A stretch of DNA of 64,000 bases from Lycorma delicatula (lineage: Eukaryota > Arthropoda > Insecta > Hemiptera > Fulgoridae), in the NCBI RefSeq assembly GCF_047948215.1, contig NC_134460.1, positions 129,743,324 to 129,807,323 on the forward strand, written 5' to 3'. Under the pieces are notes generated by a model that was given only the letters and a program-made list of their open reading frames with translations, had not been told where the DNA came from and made no database searches. This document shows positions 35,775-47,660 of this stretch, piece by piece. Within the stretch, counting starts at the first letter, position 1; each line of letters begins with the position of its first letter. Position numbers and translations under genes: made by a program.

Positions 35775-37541
35775 CTTTTTTTTTTTACCTACACCACTGG
35801 GCCAGTTATACAATTAAGTAAAGCCCAGCTCAGCAGAGTGTCCTTAAAACTATAATGGGCTTCCCCATATACCAGAATTATGCCGGCATGACAGGTCGGC
35901 CAGTCGGTTGGATCTTTTATTGCCTGCCTCTAATCCCAGAGAAGGGTTAACTCCTCCCGTGGCGATGCTCCCTGCTGCCACATTCCAAGCACAATTGAGG
36001 TTCCCTGCAGGTACTCGCTTTATGATCTCTGCCTCCGCAATTGTAGCACAGATCTGCTCTGTTTGGTCCTCTACACTCAGAAATTCGGTGGCCCATGCGC
36101 CAACGCCTGTAGCAGCGATCCTCGCCCTCCTGTATATAGGCACTGCAGAGAACCCATTGTATGCGTTCGTCAACCTATTTCTTTGCTGCCCTGTAGGTAG
36201 TGATCACCGTGATGTTGTTTGTTTCTCTGTATGCGGGTCTCACCGGTGTAATACGGAACTCATTGGTATCACAAAATATCCGGGCAATAGCTTCTAACCT
36301 GCTGCTCTGTGGTATCCACGTCCACGCCCTTGATGTGGTCCACCACTGCGAGACTTGAGATCAACTTGCAAGTCAGCAGCCCTGTCTCTCAACACCGAGG
36401 TGAAGCCCTCTGCATTCTGCAAACCTTTTGCTCTAACATGAAGCTATTCCTGATTACCCTATCACAAAGATAAGACATCCCCGGCCTCATCCCGTGTAAC
36501 AGCGGCCTTCATTGTTGTAAGCAGGGCCGCATTCAATCTGCCCGTAGCTTTAACCAATACAGTCCTACTGTCGCTCACCGTGGCGGTCAATTTCTTAACG
36601 CCAGGCTGCATACTGATTTGTGCCGGGTCCAACTGCGGCATCACCACCATCACTATATCCTCCCGATCTCGTGTCAGATACACTAGTATCTTCTTAATTG
36701 ACGCATTAATTCCCCCTCCCGGTAAGAAAAAGATCAGTACGTTTGCAGTTCCAAGGACCCTCTTCACTGCCTGCACTGTAGCAACCAGAATCTTGATTCC
36801 CCATCCTGGAATCATAATAAATGCCAAAACGACTTTTCGAGGCCGCCTCCGAGTCCTTGCCCATAATTATCGTAACGTCTCTGACTACATCTCCAGGTTT
36901 GTTGTCAGGCACCTAGGCTTAGCCGTCACCCGCAGACTGCGTTTGCGACAAAGTAACATCTGTCCATGCTTCGAAGGACAGGTCCTTGATCACATTGACT
37001 TTCTGAATAATACCCGCAGGCCATCTGCGAGAAATTAGATCAATCAACTCGTCATCGGAAATTGTCTCCAACAGAATATTTTCCCTGCTTGGGTCAGTCT
37101 GCGTAGAATTCTGTCTGATTCTTTCACAAATTCTACGCAGTCATTCTGTCTGCGTAGCTTGTGAAATCCCGGCTCTAGAAGGAATAGCTCCGTAAGCGCC
37201 TACAGGCCTTTCTGAATCTTGACTAGGTCCTTTTAAAGCTGGGTAATATGTTTACCCAGTTCTGAATCCAGATGCTGCCGCAGTGTATAAATCACCAGGT
37301 TTAACTGGTTCGCCAAATCCAATCCTCCATGAACAGGATTCTTCTCTTCCGACGACACCGGGCGAAAAAAACTAATACTAAACACTACACACAAAAAGAG
37401 TTTCCCAAATTCACATCAGTATCTAAATCAACACATTCATACGATAATAGATCCTACAAAAATCAAGGAAACTCCTAAAGAAACAATAGGCTACAGAACC
37501 ATCTAAAAACATCCGTTCGCTCTGACTACCAGCCAGACAGT
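35775..37541 (-). mobile_element. ORF1-only LINE (gag-like zinc-knuckle protein remnant)
   Basis: The minus strand decodes into a nucleic-acid-binding ORF1 of the R1/TRAS/Waldo type. An N-terminal piece (around 37060-36920) reads ISDDELIDLISRRWPAG. A pre-knuckle block (36300-36160) reads EFRITPVRPAYRETNN and ITTYRAAKK. Three CCHC-type knuckles follow near 36130-35960: CYRRWRMGHRISEC (second Cys now Arg), CYNCGGRDHKASTC (intact) and CLECGSREH (incomplete). Stops and frameshifts interrupt the frame. About 170 bp after the knuckles comes a poly(A) tail (T run at 35776-35786 on the plus strand), with no endonuclease or RT. A 10-bp target duplication bounds the copy. It is either an internally deleted LINE or a non-autonomous ORF1-only derivative. 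Plus-strand open frames here (35908-36297, 36580-37038) are shadows. Confidence 0.75.
37097..37160. repeat. Local inverted and direct repeat of ctgcgtag
   Basis: tgcgtagaattctgtctga, then ttctacgcag, then ctgcgtagc occur within 60 bp of the LINE 5' region. Confidence 0.6.
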
Positions 37542-37544
37542 CTG

Positions 37545-37555
37545 ACATTGCACTT
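37545..37555. repeat. SINE target-site duplication, left
   Basis: acattgcactt is repeated exactly at 37716-37726. It overlaps the right target duplication of the LINE (37542-37551). Confidence 0.7.
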
Positions 37556-37715
37556 TTTTCTTTTTTAATCTCCGGTACCTCCGTTAAGTATAACTTCAGA
37601 GGATGAGATGGATAATATGTAGCGTGTGAAATGCTACGACTAACCAGAATTCGAACCCGGGACCTCCGGATGAAAGGCGGAGACGCTACCACTCGCGCCA
37701 CAGAAACCGGCTCTT
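37556..37715 (-). repeat. SINE-A, full-length tRNA-derived copy
   Basis: On the minus strand it starts with an A-box region (gtggcgcgagtggtagcgtc), has a B box in cccgggttcgaattc, a short body, and the tail catctcatcctctgaagtta then an A-rich end. Internal pol III promoter boxes and an 11-bp target duplication mark it as a retroposed SINE, mobilised in trans by a LINE. The open frame across it (37423-37701) is not a gene. Confidence 0.8.
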
Positions 37716-37726
37716 ACATTGCACTT
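37716..37726. repeat. SINE target-site duplication, right
   Basis: Exact partner of 37545-37555. Confidence 0.7.
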
Positions 37727-38699
37727 GGAGAATCCTAAGTACACTATGGGTCATGAATCAAAAGTTGAAATGACATTGAAAAATTACTTAACCCGAACAA
37801 TAAATAGTTGTTGACTGAATTCAAACGTCATGTATTCACAATATCAAGAGCACTACTCGTATTACAAAAGTCGATCAGTTGTTGATTAGTAGGATGTACG
37901 TAGCAGTGCATTTCTCTCGATTGCTTAGCTTACTTGTCTCATTTGGTTGGGGACAGCTATTACTACTACTACAAAGACAGTTGTAGTAAAATATTGCTAT
38001 TGCAAACACACTTCATTATTGTAAACACACTAGCAGTTTACTTCCAGCATGGTTCTGGCTGAACTGCTTATATTTCAGTTCGATACCTCCACAATTCTGC
38101 GATGGATGACTTTTCTTTTAAAACTATATTTCAGTGCTCAGGCTTTCTCTTTAATTTCTGGTTCCAAAGCACCTTTTTTAATATATATTTAAGACACTTA
38201 ACGCAGAATCATTGATCGGTAATGTGTCTCCCTTTCTGAGAGGCAGCAACCCGATACTCCGAAACTTTGCAAAGGATAGACGTCGCTTGTCAGAAGGATA
38301 TTTTTAGCTAATAGTGAGTTTTTCGGCAAGTTACAGTATTCCAGAAACTAGATCTTCTCTTTTCATCATCCACTCCTTTTCCCTTTTCTTGATTACTGTT
38401 TGTGTTTTGGGTCAGTGATTGTAGATCGTACCGCACTCAGTCCACGCTGAGAGACCTGGTCAGAACATTCTTGGTGAGGACTGTTTCCTATCGGATGGGT
38501 GATAATAGTCATATAGTTTAAATGAAGATAAATCATGCCTCCTTGTCCTTCCTGTACTATAAAATCCAAATTTTTAAATATGTATATCAGATAATATGTA
38601 AAACATAGACTCTGATTATAGACTGCTTGTATCTATCGGTATTTTATTGTCACCAAAGGTAATGACAACGTGGGTGATTCAATTTATTTGTCTCTGAGC
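37727..38699. other. Non-coding DNA upstream of the ARL14EP-like gene
   Basis: Less AT-rich than most of the window, with no coding frame or recognised repeat. Confidence 0.45.
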
Positions 38700-38962
38700 T
38701 TAGTAGTACTGAGCGTACATTTTAGTATATTCTTCTCTGTTTAAAAAAGTTATTCTACGTTTTCTGTTTTAAAGTTATTACTATTTAGTAAAGGTTATTC
38801 GTTTAAAGATCGATAGATCATACGAAATTAGACTTCTAGCAAACGTAATTTTTCAGAAACGATCTGGTTGATCCACTCATATATGATTGGTGTGAATATT
38901 ACGCAAACAAGTGTGGTATTGGCTTGTATACAATTTGAAGGAATATATTTTTAAATTCCATC
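38700..38962 (+). promoter_or_regulatory. Putative promoter and 5' UTR of the ARL14EP-like gene
   Basis: This segment lies directly upstream of the first ATG. An ATCGATAG octamer at 38809-38816 resembles the insect DRE core (TATCGATA), often found in promoters of broadly expressed genes. No TATA box is placed convincingly and the start site is not determined. Assignment rests on position and one short motif. Confidence 0.3.
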
Positions 38963-40103
38963 ATGGCTTATAATAACAAATTCGACAGGTATGGTTTATG
39001 ATTATTTTAACACCTTAAATATATTCTTAATTTTATATTTGTTAATATTGTTGAATTAGTTCGTTAATTGTGGATCTTATCATATAACTTATAACCTAAA
39101 AAATATAGCGCTATTAACATTGCCGAAACATGTTTAATTAACCTGATGTTTTCTTAAATTAAATTATTAGTTTAAAATTTCATTACATAAATTAGAGCTT
39201 TTATTAATGTTTGATTGTTTATTAGTAAAGAGACATCTGTATTCTGTACTCGGAGCATAATCACAGTAATGAATTTAAAATATAAACGTGATAATTTCGG
39301 TAAGCTTGTACATCAAAACCATTAGACTGACCAACCAAAGTAATTCATTACTTCACAAATTTTTCTCATTTCCAATTGATTTTGGGATCTTACAAAATTT
39401 TTGCTTCGTTTTGTAACACTATTTCTTTGATGTCTCAATTTTTCATAGTTAGCTGCAGTAAAGATTAATTAACTACACTAAAAAATAACGTTTCCACAAA
39501 AGCAGTTTCTTGAACATTCTTTTAAAGGGACATGACTTTGTTAAGAGTAATGATAATTAAAATTATCATTAAAAAGTAGTGAAATGATATTTAAATTAAA
39601 AGTAGTTGTACAATTTAAATAATCCTCAAATGACTATGTGTGGAATTGGATAGAATATGCTGTCAATTAAAGAAATGACTTGCTTGTGATTGGTAAAAAC
39701 AAATGTAAATAACCTGCCTAAATTCCATCACTTTTAAAAAACTTATTGCCCATGTTAAAAGAATATTTAATGGTTTAGACCTTCAAACTGTATATATATT
39801 ATTATTTATATTTTATATATGTATTATATATATAATAATTATAATAATATTAATAAATAATAATTTCATACTCTTCTTGTGAATTACATTTAAGTTATAT
39901 TAATTTTCTTCAATGCTGAGTATTTTTATGATATTTTTTCAGTTATTTTGGATGAAGTGGTTATTGATTAAGCCAAATGAAAATAAACATAATCAGAAAA
40001 TTTATAGGTAAAAGAAATGTTACAAAATTCTGACAATTTTTTTCCTTAAAGGACTAAGAATGCGGTTGTAATATGTATACATATTATATACGTATAATTT
40101 TTA

Positions 40104-40136
<33 letters not shown>

Positions 40137-43100
40137 CACATACAGTTGCCAAATGAATCTATAAGTAACAGCTTATATTAAGAAGACCAGTTAATATAAT
40201 ATTTTATTTTATTTTTTATTTTTTTTAATAAACACAGCAAATCATCAAGTTTTAATGCAGGTTAGTAAAGTTAAATTTGAACACATTTTATAGCTCAGCT
40301 GGTGTCTAAACAATAATCTAACAATTGCCAGGTATTTAGGAGCATCTGCTGCATTATTAGACCAACAGCTTCAACAATTTTCTGTTTTAAATTATCCAAA
40401 TCTCAAACTTTGTTTATTACACACTAAGTTTAATAAATCCCCCAAGCAAAAAAGTTCAAAGGAATGATAACTGAAGATCTAGGTGGTCATGCCATGCAGT
40501 TGGATCTCCTCGTCCAGTCCAAAATCCGGGAAAAGTGTTGTTCATAAACATAGTAACATCTTGATGAAAATGTGGTGAAGAACCATCTTATTGGAAACTG
40601 AAGCCCACAGGAATCTGAGGAACAGCAAAGTTCTCAAGCATATCGAGGTATGTGTGACCTGTCACAGTGGGTTCCATGAAAAAAAATGATGGACTGATGA
40701 GGACATTTTTGCGCAGTCCTAATCAGACATTGACTTTTGGTGTGTCCCTTTAATTTTCAAATACTGTATAGGGATTTTCAATTTGTCAATTGTGTTTGTT
40801 AACTTTCAAACATATGAAAGTTTGCATCGTCACTAAATTACGAGTTACCAAGATAATTAGGATTGTTTTCGATACAGTGTATTACTTCTGCTGCAAATTG
40901 ATATTGTAGGCAGTGATCATTTGGTTAAGTGTAATGAAGGAGTTGTAACTTGTATGCTTACAATGTAGCTACTTACGAACAATGTTATGAACAGTGAAGT
41001 GAAGAATTTGCATATTTGCAGTTCGTAACTAGTCTGCCTAATTGACTTTCCAGGATTGGCAGTGAATGCACGGCATACACGATCCACAGTCTCATCAATA
41101 ACCAAAACTTTTGGAAGATTTACAGTTTGTGAAACCAAGCTTGCAGTCTCTCTTAAATTCATATCCCACTGATGAATAAATGAATATGGGAGGATTGATT
41201 ATTCAATTTATACAGGCATAATGATTGAAAGTTTGCTAATCAAAGCACACACTGAACCTTCTCTTGGGGGCCTACACCTTAACTGACTATTGCTAACTAC
41301 AATTACATTGCAAATTGGCTGGCATGTCTGTGTCTGTGAGTGCATATTCTGCTGACATTGAGAGTATACTGAACAAATTTTGGAGATATTTCCTGTCGAT
41401 TGAGCATATGTTTAAGAGATTACGATGACTGGTTTTCCAAATATACGCCATGCTTTGCTTGGATTCTGTATATATATATAGATATGTTATTCAAGTTAAT
41501 CTTCTTATAATCCATAATTCTTCTGTATGTTAAATTTTAACTATATATCATATCCAAAATACATATATATATATATATATACATATTTATTTTGAAAATC
41601 CACCAAGTACAGAATTAAAGAAACATTCTTACCTATTTTTTTACTTCATTTCCTTTACATTAGACCACTTTCTGGCATAAGCCCATCCTCAGTAATGTTT
41701 TCTGATTTATATTCATTTACATTTATACATATAACTTCCATTCAACATGTTTACACTTTGGTTATTGAGTAAAATATAAGAAATTTTAAACATTTACAGA
41801 ACATACATTTGTTCGGTCAAAAAAAAAATTAAAACTATGTAAAATTTACAAAACATTAAAATAAATTTTTTTTACTGAAATGTACTTTACTTACTAGCCA
41901 ATGCCCACCCTTGGCTGTTGAGCCATCTGGTGATGCACTGATTGATAAAGAAAGGCTTCTGTGAACTCAGGCTCTCATCCAGCTGGGTGTGATCCAGGGC
42001 CAGACAATCTCTCAGGTGATCAGAAGCCATTGTCTCGCAACCAGACAGTGGACACTCAGGAGATGGCAGCACATGGATCTGGTGAAGGTGACAAGCAAGA
42101 TAGTCGTGGTCAGTTTTCAGTCGGAAGGCAGCTACGCTGACCAGACGTGGTAGGCCGGGGTTGATAGGATCATCAGTGACCAAAGTCTTCCATCTCCTAC
42201 CAGCAGCTATCTCAGAGATGCACTGTTTGTTCCATCTGTCAACTGCTGCATCGATCAGTGCTCTGGATGAACGCAAGACAGGTTGGGGTAGAGTCATTCC
42301 TAACTTGGCCAGTTTATCGGCCTCCTCATTTCCATGTTTGTTGACATGACTGGGTATCCACTGAAACATCTGTGTCCACCTGCGATTTCCCAGGCTCTCC
42401 AGTCTTCTTCTACACTCACTCGTCCTCTGGTAGTCCATTTAGGTGTTGCGTGATAGATTATGTATAGCGACTTGGGTGTCGATCAAAAACACTGCTTTCA
42501 AAGGAGAAACTAGCTCTTTCAATTCATAGTGGCATGCACTGCTCCATTTTCGCCATCATAGTTGTTGAGTGGGGCACCTACGGCCATATGTCCCTGGAAA
42601 AGACGGCAACAGTACCCGCTTTCTGTTTCTCCACTGATTGAAATTGAAGATCTATCAGTGTATATGTGAATCTACTCATCCTGGTTTTATAGGGTTAGCT
42701 GCTTTAATTCATATTGCATGGAGGCATGTTTTAGTATCGAATGGTTCTTGAATTCATAGCAAGCTCAAGGTAAGTGGTTGAAGAAGTCCTGGCTCATGCA
42801 CAGCGGTGCAGTGTCCACAGGTGGAATATCACATTTCCTTATAACTTTTTCATATGCAGTGAGTGGAGCCGTCTGTGTCCTCAGCCTAGAAGGAGCTTGC
42901 TGGTAGTTAGTCCATTGATGCTTAGAGACTATCCTAAAATGCACCCAGAATCTCAATGCTATCCTTTCTCGGTATGATTTTTTTGGGCTCAATCTGAGTC
43001 TGTGCCTTCATGGCTCCAATAGTGGTGAATTTAGCAGCACATATACATAAGGCTGCATTTTGAACGAGGTCGAGTTTGCTTAGTGTGCTAGCACTGGCTG

Positions 43101-46100
43101 TGACCATCACTTCGTTCCTGTGTACTAACACAGGTCTTATGTACAACTTGTAGGCAGTCTTGAAAACATCTTGATTTGCACTGCACCCTGTGGCTATCAG
43201 TCTTCTTAGTAGGCTGGTTTTTTTTACCACCTTTTCCACACAGTGGTTTACATGGGGCTGCCACATTAAACATCTGTCTAGTTGAACCTCTAAATATTTG
43301 GATACATTGCTTACCTCCAGTGCTGTTCCATTGTACTGGAGATGGATTGTGGTATTTTTGTTGACACAGAAAAGCTGAAAGGTGATTTTTGATGTATTCA
43401 CTGTCATTGCGTTCTGCTTCGCCCATTGTTCTAGTTTTATCAGAGCCTTGTTTAAACAGACCTTGAGTGAAAGATGATCTACTGGTTCCCTAGAAAAGTA
43501 GTTCGTCTGCATAAAGGAGTGCCTGCACACCAGGCATGCTTCTTACCACATCCAGGATGTCATTTATTAAGTTATTAAATAGGGAACAGCTCCTTAGGCT
43601 AATCCTTGCCATTAAATGCAAAATCTCGTTGTACATTTGGAATACCATACCCAGATCTGTCTTTGGGACAGGAACGACTTTACCCACTAAACAGGTTTCC
43701 AGAGATTCCCTGTCCAGCATGCTTATGTATGAGAATGGGCTGCCACACGATGTCATAAACAGCCTTCAGGTTCACCAGTACTGCCAATGTTGACACTTTG
43801 CTGTGTAACCCATCCTTATCATGTTGTATAAAATTGGTTATGTGGTCCATTGTGCCAATGTGAATTAAAAGCTCAGGGAAAATACTATCAATTCCTGCCG
43901 ATTTCTTTTTTATTGTTTGCAAGAGAGCACTCTCCAGCTCAGTAATGGTAAAGGGAGCAGCAGACAGCTCCTGAGTTCTCTTATCGAAGGACGAGGTCAT
44001 TGGATGTTTGGTTAGTGTTCTGGCGATGGCTCTATCTCCATGGACACGGCTCACATTCACAAAGAGCTTGCATAAGGTATTGGCTATATCTATTGGATCA
44101 GTAAAAAATTGATTGGCTCACTGCCAAGGTTGCTGCAGGAGGGTTTCCGTTGTTAAGCCTGAAGATATGTTTGTGTGCTTGGGAACAATTCTTCCTGAAA
44201 TCCAATGTAGCAATATAATCCCTGAAAGCAGAGTGATTGGCTTTTTTGGTTTCATGCTGAAATCAAAAAAGACAAGGCGGCTGTTGTCTTGTCTTTTCTT
44301 CAGGTTGGATAATGTGGAGTTCCTGAACAGTTTGAAGTTTTTCACCTGTCCACAGGGTACGCACTGTCATGCAAAGACCAGCAAGACTTTATTAATTGTT
44401 TTGACAGCCTTTTCTGGGGAGTCGGATATCAGTGCCTCAGAATGAACCGCATCTACACACGTTTGGAACTTGTTCCAATCAGCCATCTTGAAATTCCAGC
44501 ACGGAACCAGACAGTTATTGTAAGGTGTCTTGTCTGTAAGTGAAGTGATGAGAATGGCTCTATGGCCGCCATAGTCTAGTCCATTGTTTTTAAAGTATAT
44601 TTAGGTATACTTTCATACCAAATCGTGTTTGATTTGATAATTCAAGAACTCATTAACAGCTCTCTAATTTTTACTTTGTCATTTTGATCAAAATAATTCA
44701 ACAATGTCATTGAAACTTTATCATTTACTGATAAATGAGGAGCTTCAATATTGACAGTTATCTTTTTATCGTTTTTATTTTTGAAATTTGATGTTTTTGA
44801 TTATATGAAAGTAATATTGAAGTTTTTACTTAGGAGTCCCAAAACAGGTAAAAAACAATTTGTTATTGCTTCACTAGCATTAGAAAGTAAAACTTTTGAT
44901 TTCACATTGTTTGATGTATTTTTAAACAGAACTCTTTGATTGACTGCAGCATAAATGCAAAATTTTTTTTCTGTCTCCCAAAAGCACATTGCAGTTATGA
45001 AACGTGTGATGATTCATGCTTGATTTGCCAACATTTTAAATGTAACTTTACCAGACCAATTTGTATTGTGTATCAGCTTAAATAATTTCTTTTTGAATGC
45101 CAGTTATATTAATCGTTTGTTATGATAATTTTCAAACATTGCGTATTGGGAAAAAAAATTGGACTTCAATTTCATTAGCTGTTACAAAGCTTCTATCTTC
45201 TTCCTTTACATAGCTATCATCTTTTTTTCTGAAATACCTATTTTTTATTTTGCATTAATCTAACAGCTGATATGCAACTGATATTGAAGAATGGCCAAAC
45301 TTCTAAGTGAAATCAGAAATGGTTTTAAACTTGACTTCTCAGGTTCTTCCAGATTCTGACTCCAAAATGTATCGATGATAGCATTGAGTTTTATAATACC
45401 AACATAAACATTTCACACATCAACTCTTTGTTTTTAATGCCAAACTTTGCATACTTTTTCAATATGATTACATTATACACTTGTTTCAAACAATCATACT
45501 TGCATATTTTCTACTTTTTTCATAATTTTTCATGTGATTTTTCAGTTTTTTCTGCAGTCTAAAAATCTAGTGTTTTGCTAATGTTTTAATCACTTGTGTT
45601 TTTTCATTTTTATAGACCTTATTGTTTGAATCACTGTCTAACTGATATTCATTAACAAGTTCCACTACCCTGCTCTTAATAAACTGAACAAAAATTAATA
45701 TTAATAAATACTAATATCTATAATATACCAAACTATTGTTTCTATAACCGAGTGCTGATTAATGTTTTTTAAAAGTGTGGACAGTAACTAGATTAAATTG
45801 TTTTTGACAAATAATGATAGGTTGTGTATACACAATATGTTCAATATTAACATTGTACGAGTATTTATTCTTGATAATAAATTCTTCTGTCACCTTATTG
45901 ACTTAAGGCTCTGGTTAAATTTGTCTAATATTAGTAGTAAAAAGTGTAGAATAATTTTGTCGACTTCACATCTGTTTTTATTTTTATCTAATATTAATAT
46001 TTGGAAATGAAACTATACATTTTGTCAGTAAAAATGATTAATTTTGGTCTCTAACATTTTTTATATAATTACACTTTATACGATTTAGTTAAATTTATTT

Positions 46101-46185
46101 TTTTTTTAAGTTCTAATTAAACATTTTGGTTTGAAATGTTATTTTGTACTTATGATTTTTCAAGTGAAATGATTTTATTATATAG

Positions 46186-46222
<37 letters not shown>

Positions 46223-47315
46223 TGAAAACTATTTAATTTATAATTATTTTTCATATTTTTAAAGTTTGTTTAAAACACATCCTTTGTGGATGTAATATTT
46301 ATTACTTGAATTTATACTATTTTATATATAAAAAACTAAACAGGGTTTTGATGATTGATTTGGTTTATTTACTATCTCTCATTGAGAAAACAGGTGCTGT
46401 AAACACAACTCAGTAGTTTAATTTGAATAATAAACTTGTTTTTATTTGCAGTGTTAATCACTGTAATAATATTTAAAAATAATTCTGCATTTAGTTGTTT
46501 TTTAAGTTTACTTTTATATGTACTTTCAAAATTATTATTTTATTCTATACTGTTTTAATTTATTTATCATCATAACATTCATATCACTCATATCACTCTT
46601 ACTTGCAGATTAATAATTTTATGTAATCATGTAAAAACTATATGACTACTTAATTTTCTTTTTTATTAATTTTATTAAATTATTTTGATCAAGCTTTTCC
46701 GGTAATCATTTTTTATTTCTTTTTTCTTAATTTTTTTCTATACTTCCAGCAAATGGTAAAGTGGTTTTTTCTAACTGTAAAATTGTTCATACATATTTAG
46801 ATATTCCTGATATTATTTTTGTAATTTTCATGTGCATTTTGACTTTTTTCATAAAAAATAAAAATTTATCTTTAAAAAAAAAGCGAATGCATGTCATATT
46901 TATTTTAACTCTGTTAATATTAATTAACATATAAAGTAAGATTTTATTATGCAGCAGATTTTAAAAGTTATTTGTTGGTTTTTATAGGTTGGCCCTAGAT
47001 ATGGCCGAAAAATTGAAATTTATGGAAAACTTTGATCCAGAAAGAAGTAACAGAGAGAAACGTAAACTGACCAGAAAGATTTATAATTCAACAAAGAAGC
47101 CTGCCACTTTATATAATGAGAAAGGTACACATATTGGTACTGGGAAAGATTTATGTGATTGTTTGGTTGAAGATTGTCCTGGATGTTTCTTTCCATGTCC
47201 TCGTTGTCGATCTTTCAGATGTGGCCATGAATGTAGAGTTAGTAGGAAATGGATGTATGATGGTTATGAAGTTGAAGGATTGGATGTGAAAAAAATTAAT
47301 AGAATAAAAAATTAG
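38963..47315 (+). CDS. ARL14EP: ARL14EP-like (ARF7 effector) protein, two exons
   Basis: Coding exons are 38963-38988 and 46988-47315, predicting about 117 residues. Exon 2 carries the conserved C-terminal domain of ARL14EP: a basic REKRKLTRK stretch, then a Cys-rich block with the motifs GKDLCDCL, CPGCFFPCPRC and CGHEC, followed by RKWMYDGYEVEG. In mammals ARL14EP links the small GTPase ARL14/ARF7 to myosin 1E; a role in this insect is inference. Exon 2 starts after a tttttatag acceptor, with its frame open from the first base. Exon 1 reads MAYNNKFD plus AG before a gtatgg donor; AG joins the first G of exon 2 to make Arg, keeping frame. An in-frame TGA at 38936-38938 supports this ATG. The stop is TAG, and AATAAA at 47633-47638 is a likely poly(A) signal. 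The vertebrate protein is longer at the N terminus. Exon 2 is secure; the pairing with exon 1 rests on splice signals and phase. Confidence 0.82.
40105..40136. repeat. (TA)n microsatellite
   Basis: Uninterrupted TA run within the intron. Confidence 0.95.
40300..41170 (-). pseudogene. Tc1/mariner-like transposase (copy 2, most complete)
   Basis: The N-terminal helix-turn-helix part (41162-40990, minus) reads NLRETASLVSQ, PKVLVIDETVDRV and KSIRQTSYELQI. Catalytic remnants follow. FSDDANFH (around 40845) is the first Asp block. FSFQ-stop-DGSSPHFH (around 40590) is the FQQDGAPPH block, with one Gln codon turned to TAA and the Asp kept. FPGFWTGRGDP comes next, then PLNFFAWG (around 40440), where the third catalytic residue has become Asn. 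Stops and frameshifts make it dead. Terminal inverted repeats were not found. It lies antisense in the ARL14EP intron. Confidence 0.7.
41562..41581. repeat. (TA)n microsatellite
   Basis: Short TA run between the two intronic transposon fossils. Confidence 0.9.
41866..44600 (-). pseudogene. 5'-truncated LINE: endonuclease end, RT, RNase H, tail
   Basis: Read from 44600 downward on the minus strand. The endonuclease end has GGHRAILI (SDH motif with Asp lost, about 44575). A pre-RT linker follows (44500-44118). The RT begins with ELESALLQTIKKKSAGIDSI (44000-43900) and VNLKAVYDIVW (catalytic Asp now Asn, about 43770). It continues with SLFNNLINDI and YADELLF (YADD box as YADE, 43500), then the RT 3' part TVNTSKITFQLF and HVNHCVEKVVKKTSLLRR (43400-43190). 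RNase H has IYTDRSS, DGENGAVHATM, VFLIDTQVAIHNLSRNT and WIPSHVNKHGNEEADKLAKL (42690-42300), acidic residues mostly intact. A tail with ECPLSGCETMASDHLRDC ends at TAA (41887), followed by a short poly(A). Several frameshifts and altered RT active-site residues make it inactive. It lies antisense to the ARL14EP-like gene. Confidence 0.85.
44630..45480 (-). pseudogene. Unrecognised coding-like remnant
   Basis: Several minus-strand stretches read like decayed protein rather than random AT-rich DNA: APHLSVNDKVSMTLLNYF (44640-44750), TEKKFCIYAAVNQRVLFKN (44900-44980) and RYFRKKDDSYVKEEDRSF (45180-45250). They alternate frames and are broken by stops. I recognise no family. It may be an older transposable element disrupted before the adjacent LINE arrived. 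Confidence 0.3.
46189..46219. repeat. (TA)n microsatellite
   Basis: Uninterrupted TA run within the intron. Confidence 0.95.
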
Positions 47316-47660
47316 GTTAATTTCTTTTACTCTTAAGTATTATATTAAAGATTTTAATGTTAAATGAAATAATTTACTAATTTATTGTTGTGTGTGTATA
47401 TATATGTGGTTTCCTTGTGTATTATTTTTCTGATTGTTAAGAGTTGCATATTTTAACTTATAAATCATTGCTATAAAAGTTTTGTAGTAATGAAAATATG
47501 TTGTAAACGTGTTAACTTACTATAAAATGTTGCATTTTAGATATGTAACTGCAAGTTGGATATACTGTTCTTGAAATATATCTGGTATAGAATTGAAACC
47601 ATTTTGTTTTTTAAAATATAACTTTGTAAAACAATAAAATGCCATACGTTGTTATATAAT
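47316..47660 (+). other. 3' UTR of the ARL14EP-like gene
   Basis: The sequence follows the TAG stop and runs to about 20 bases past AATAAA at 47633-47638. It is AT-rich with a short TA/TG tract near 47395-47406. Confidence 0.6.

Larger units (their letters stand above)
38989..46987 (+). other. Long intron of the ARL14EP-like gene
   Basis: The interval has GT at its start (gtatgg) and AG at its end after a T-rich tract. It is about 8 kb long and interrupts an Arg codon after its second base. It holds a Tc1/mariner-like transposase fossil, a LINE fossil, an unrecognised coding-like remnant and several TA tracts. Both recognisable transposon fossils lie antisense to the gene. The rest is AT-rich with no other exon that I can support. 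Confidence 0.7.

Noticed and set aside
35908..37038. Plus-strand open frames of 129 and 152 codons
   Set aside because: Shadows of the minus-strand LINE ORF1, whose zinc knuckles read on the other strand.
42774..44445. Plus-strand open frames across the LINE
   Set aside because: Antisense shadows of the minus-strand RT and RNase H.
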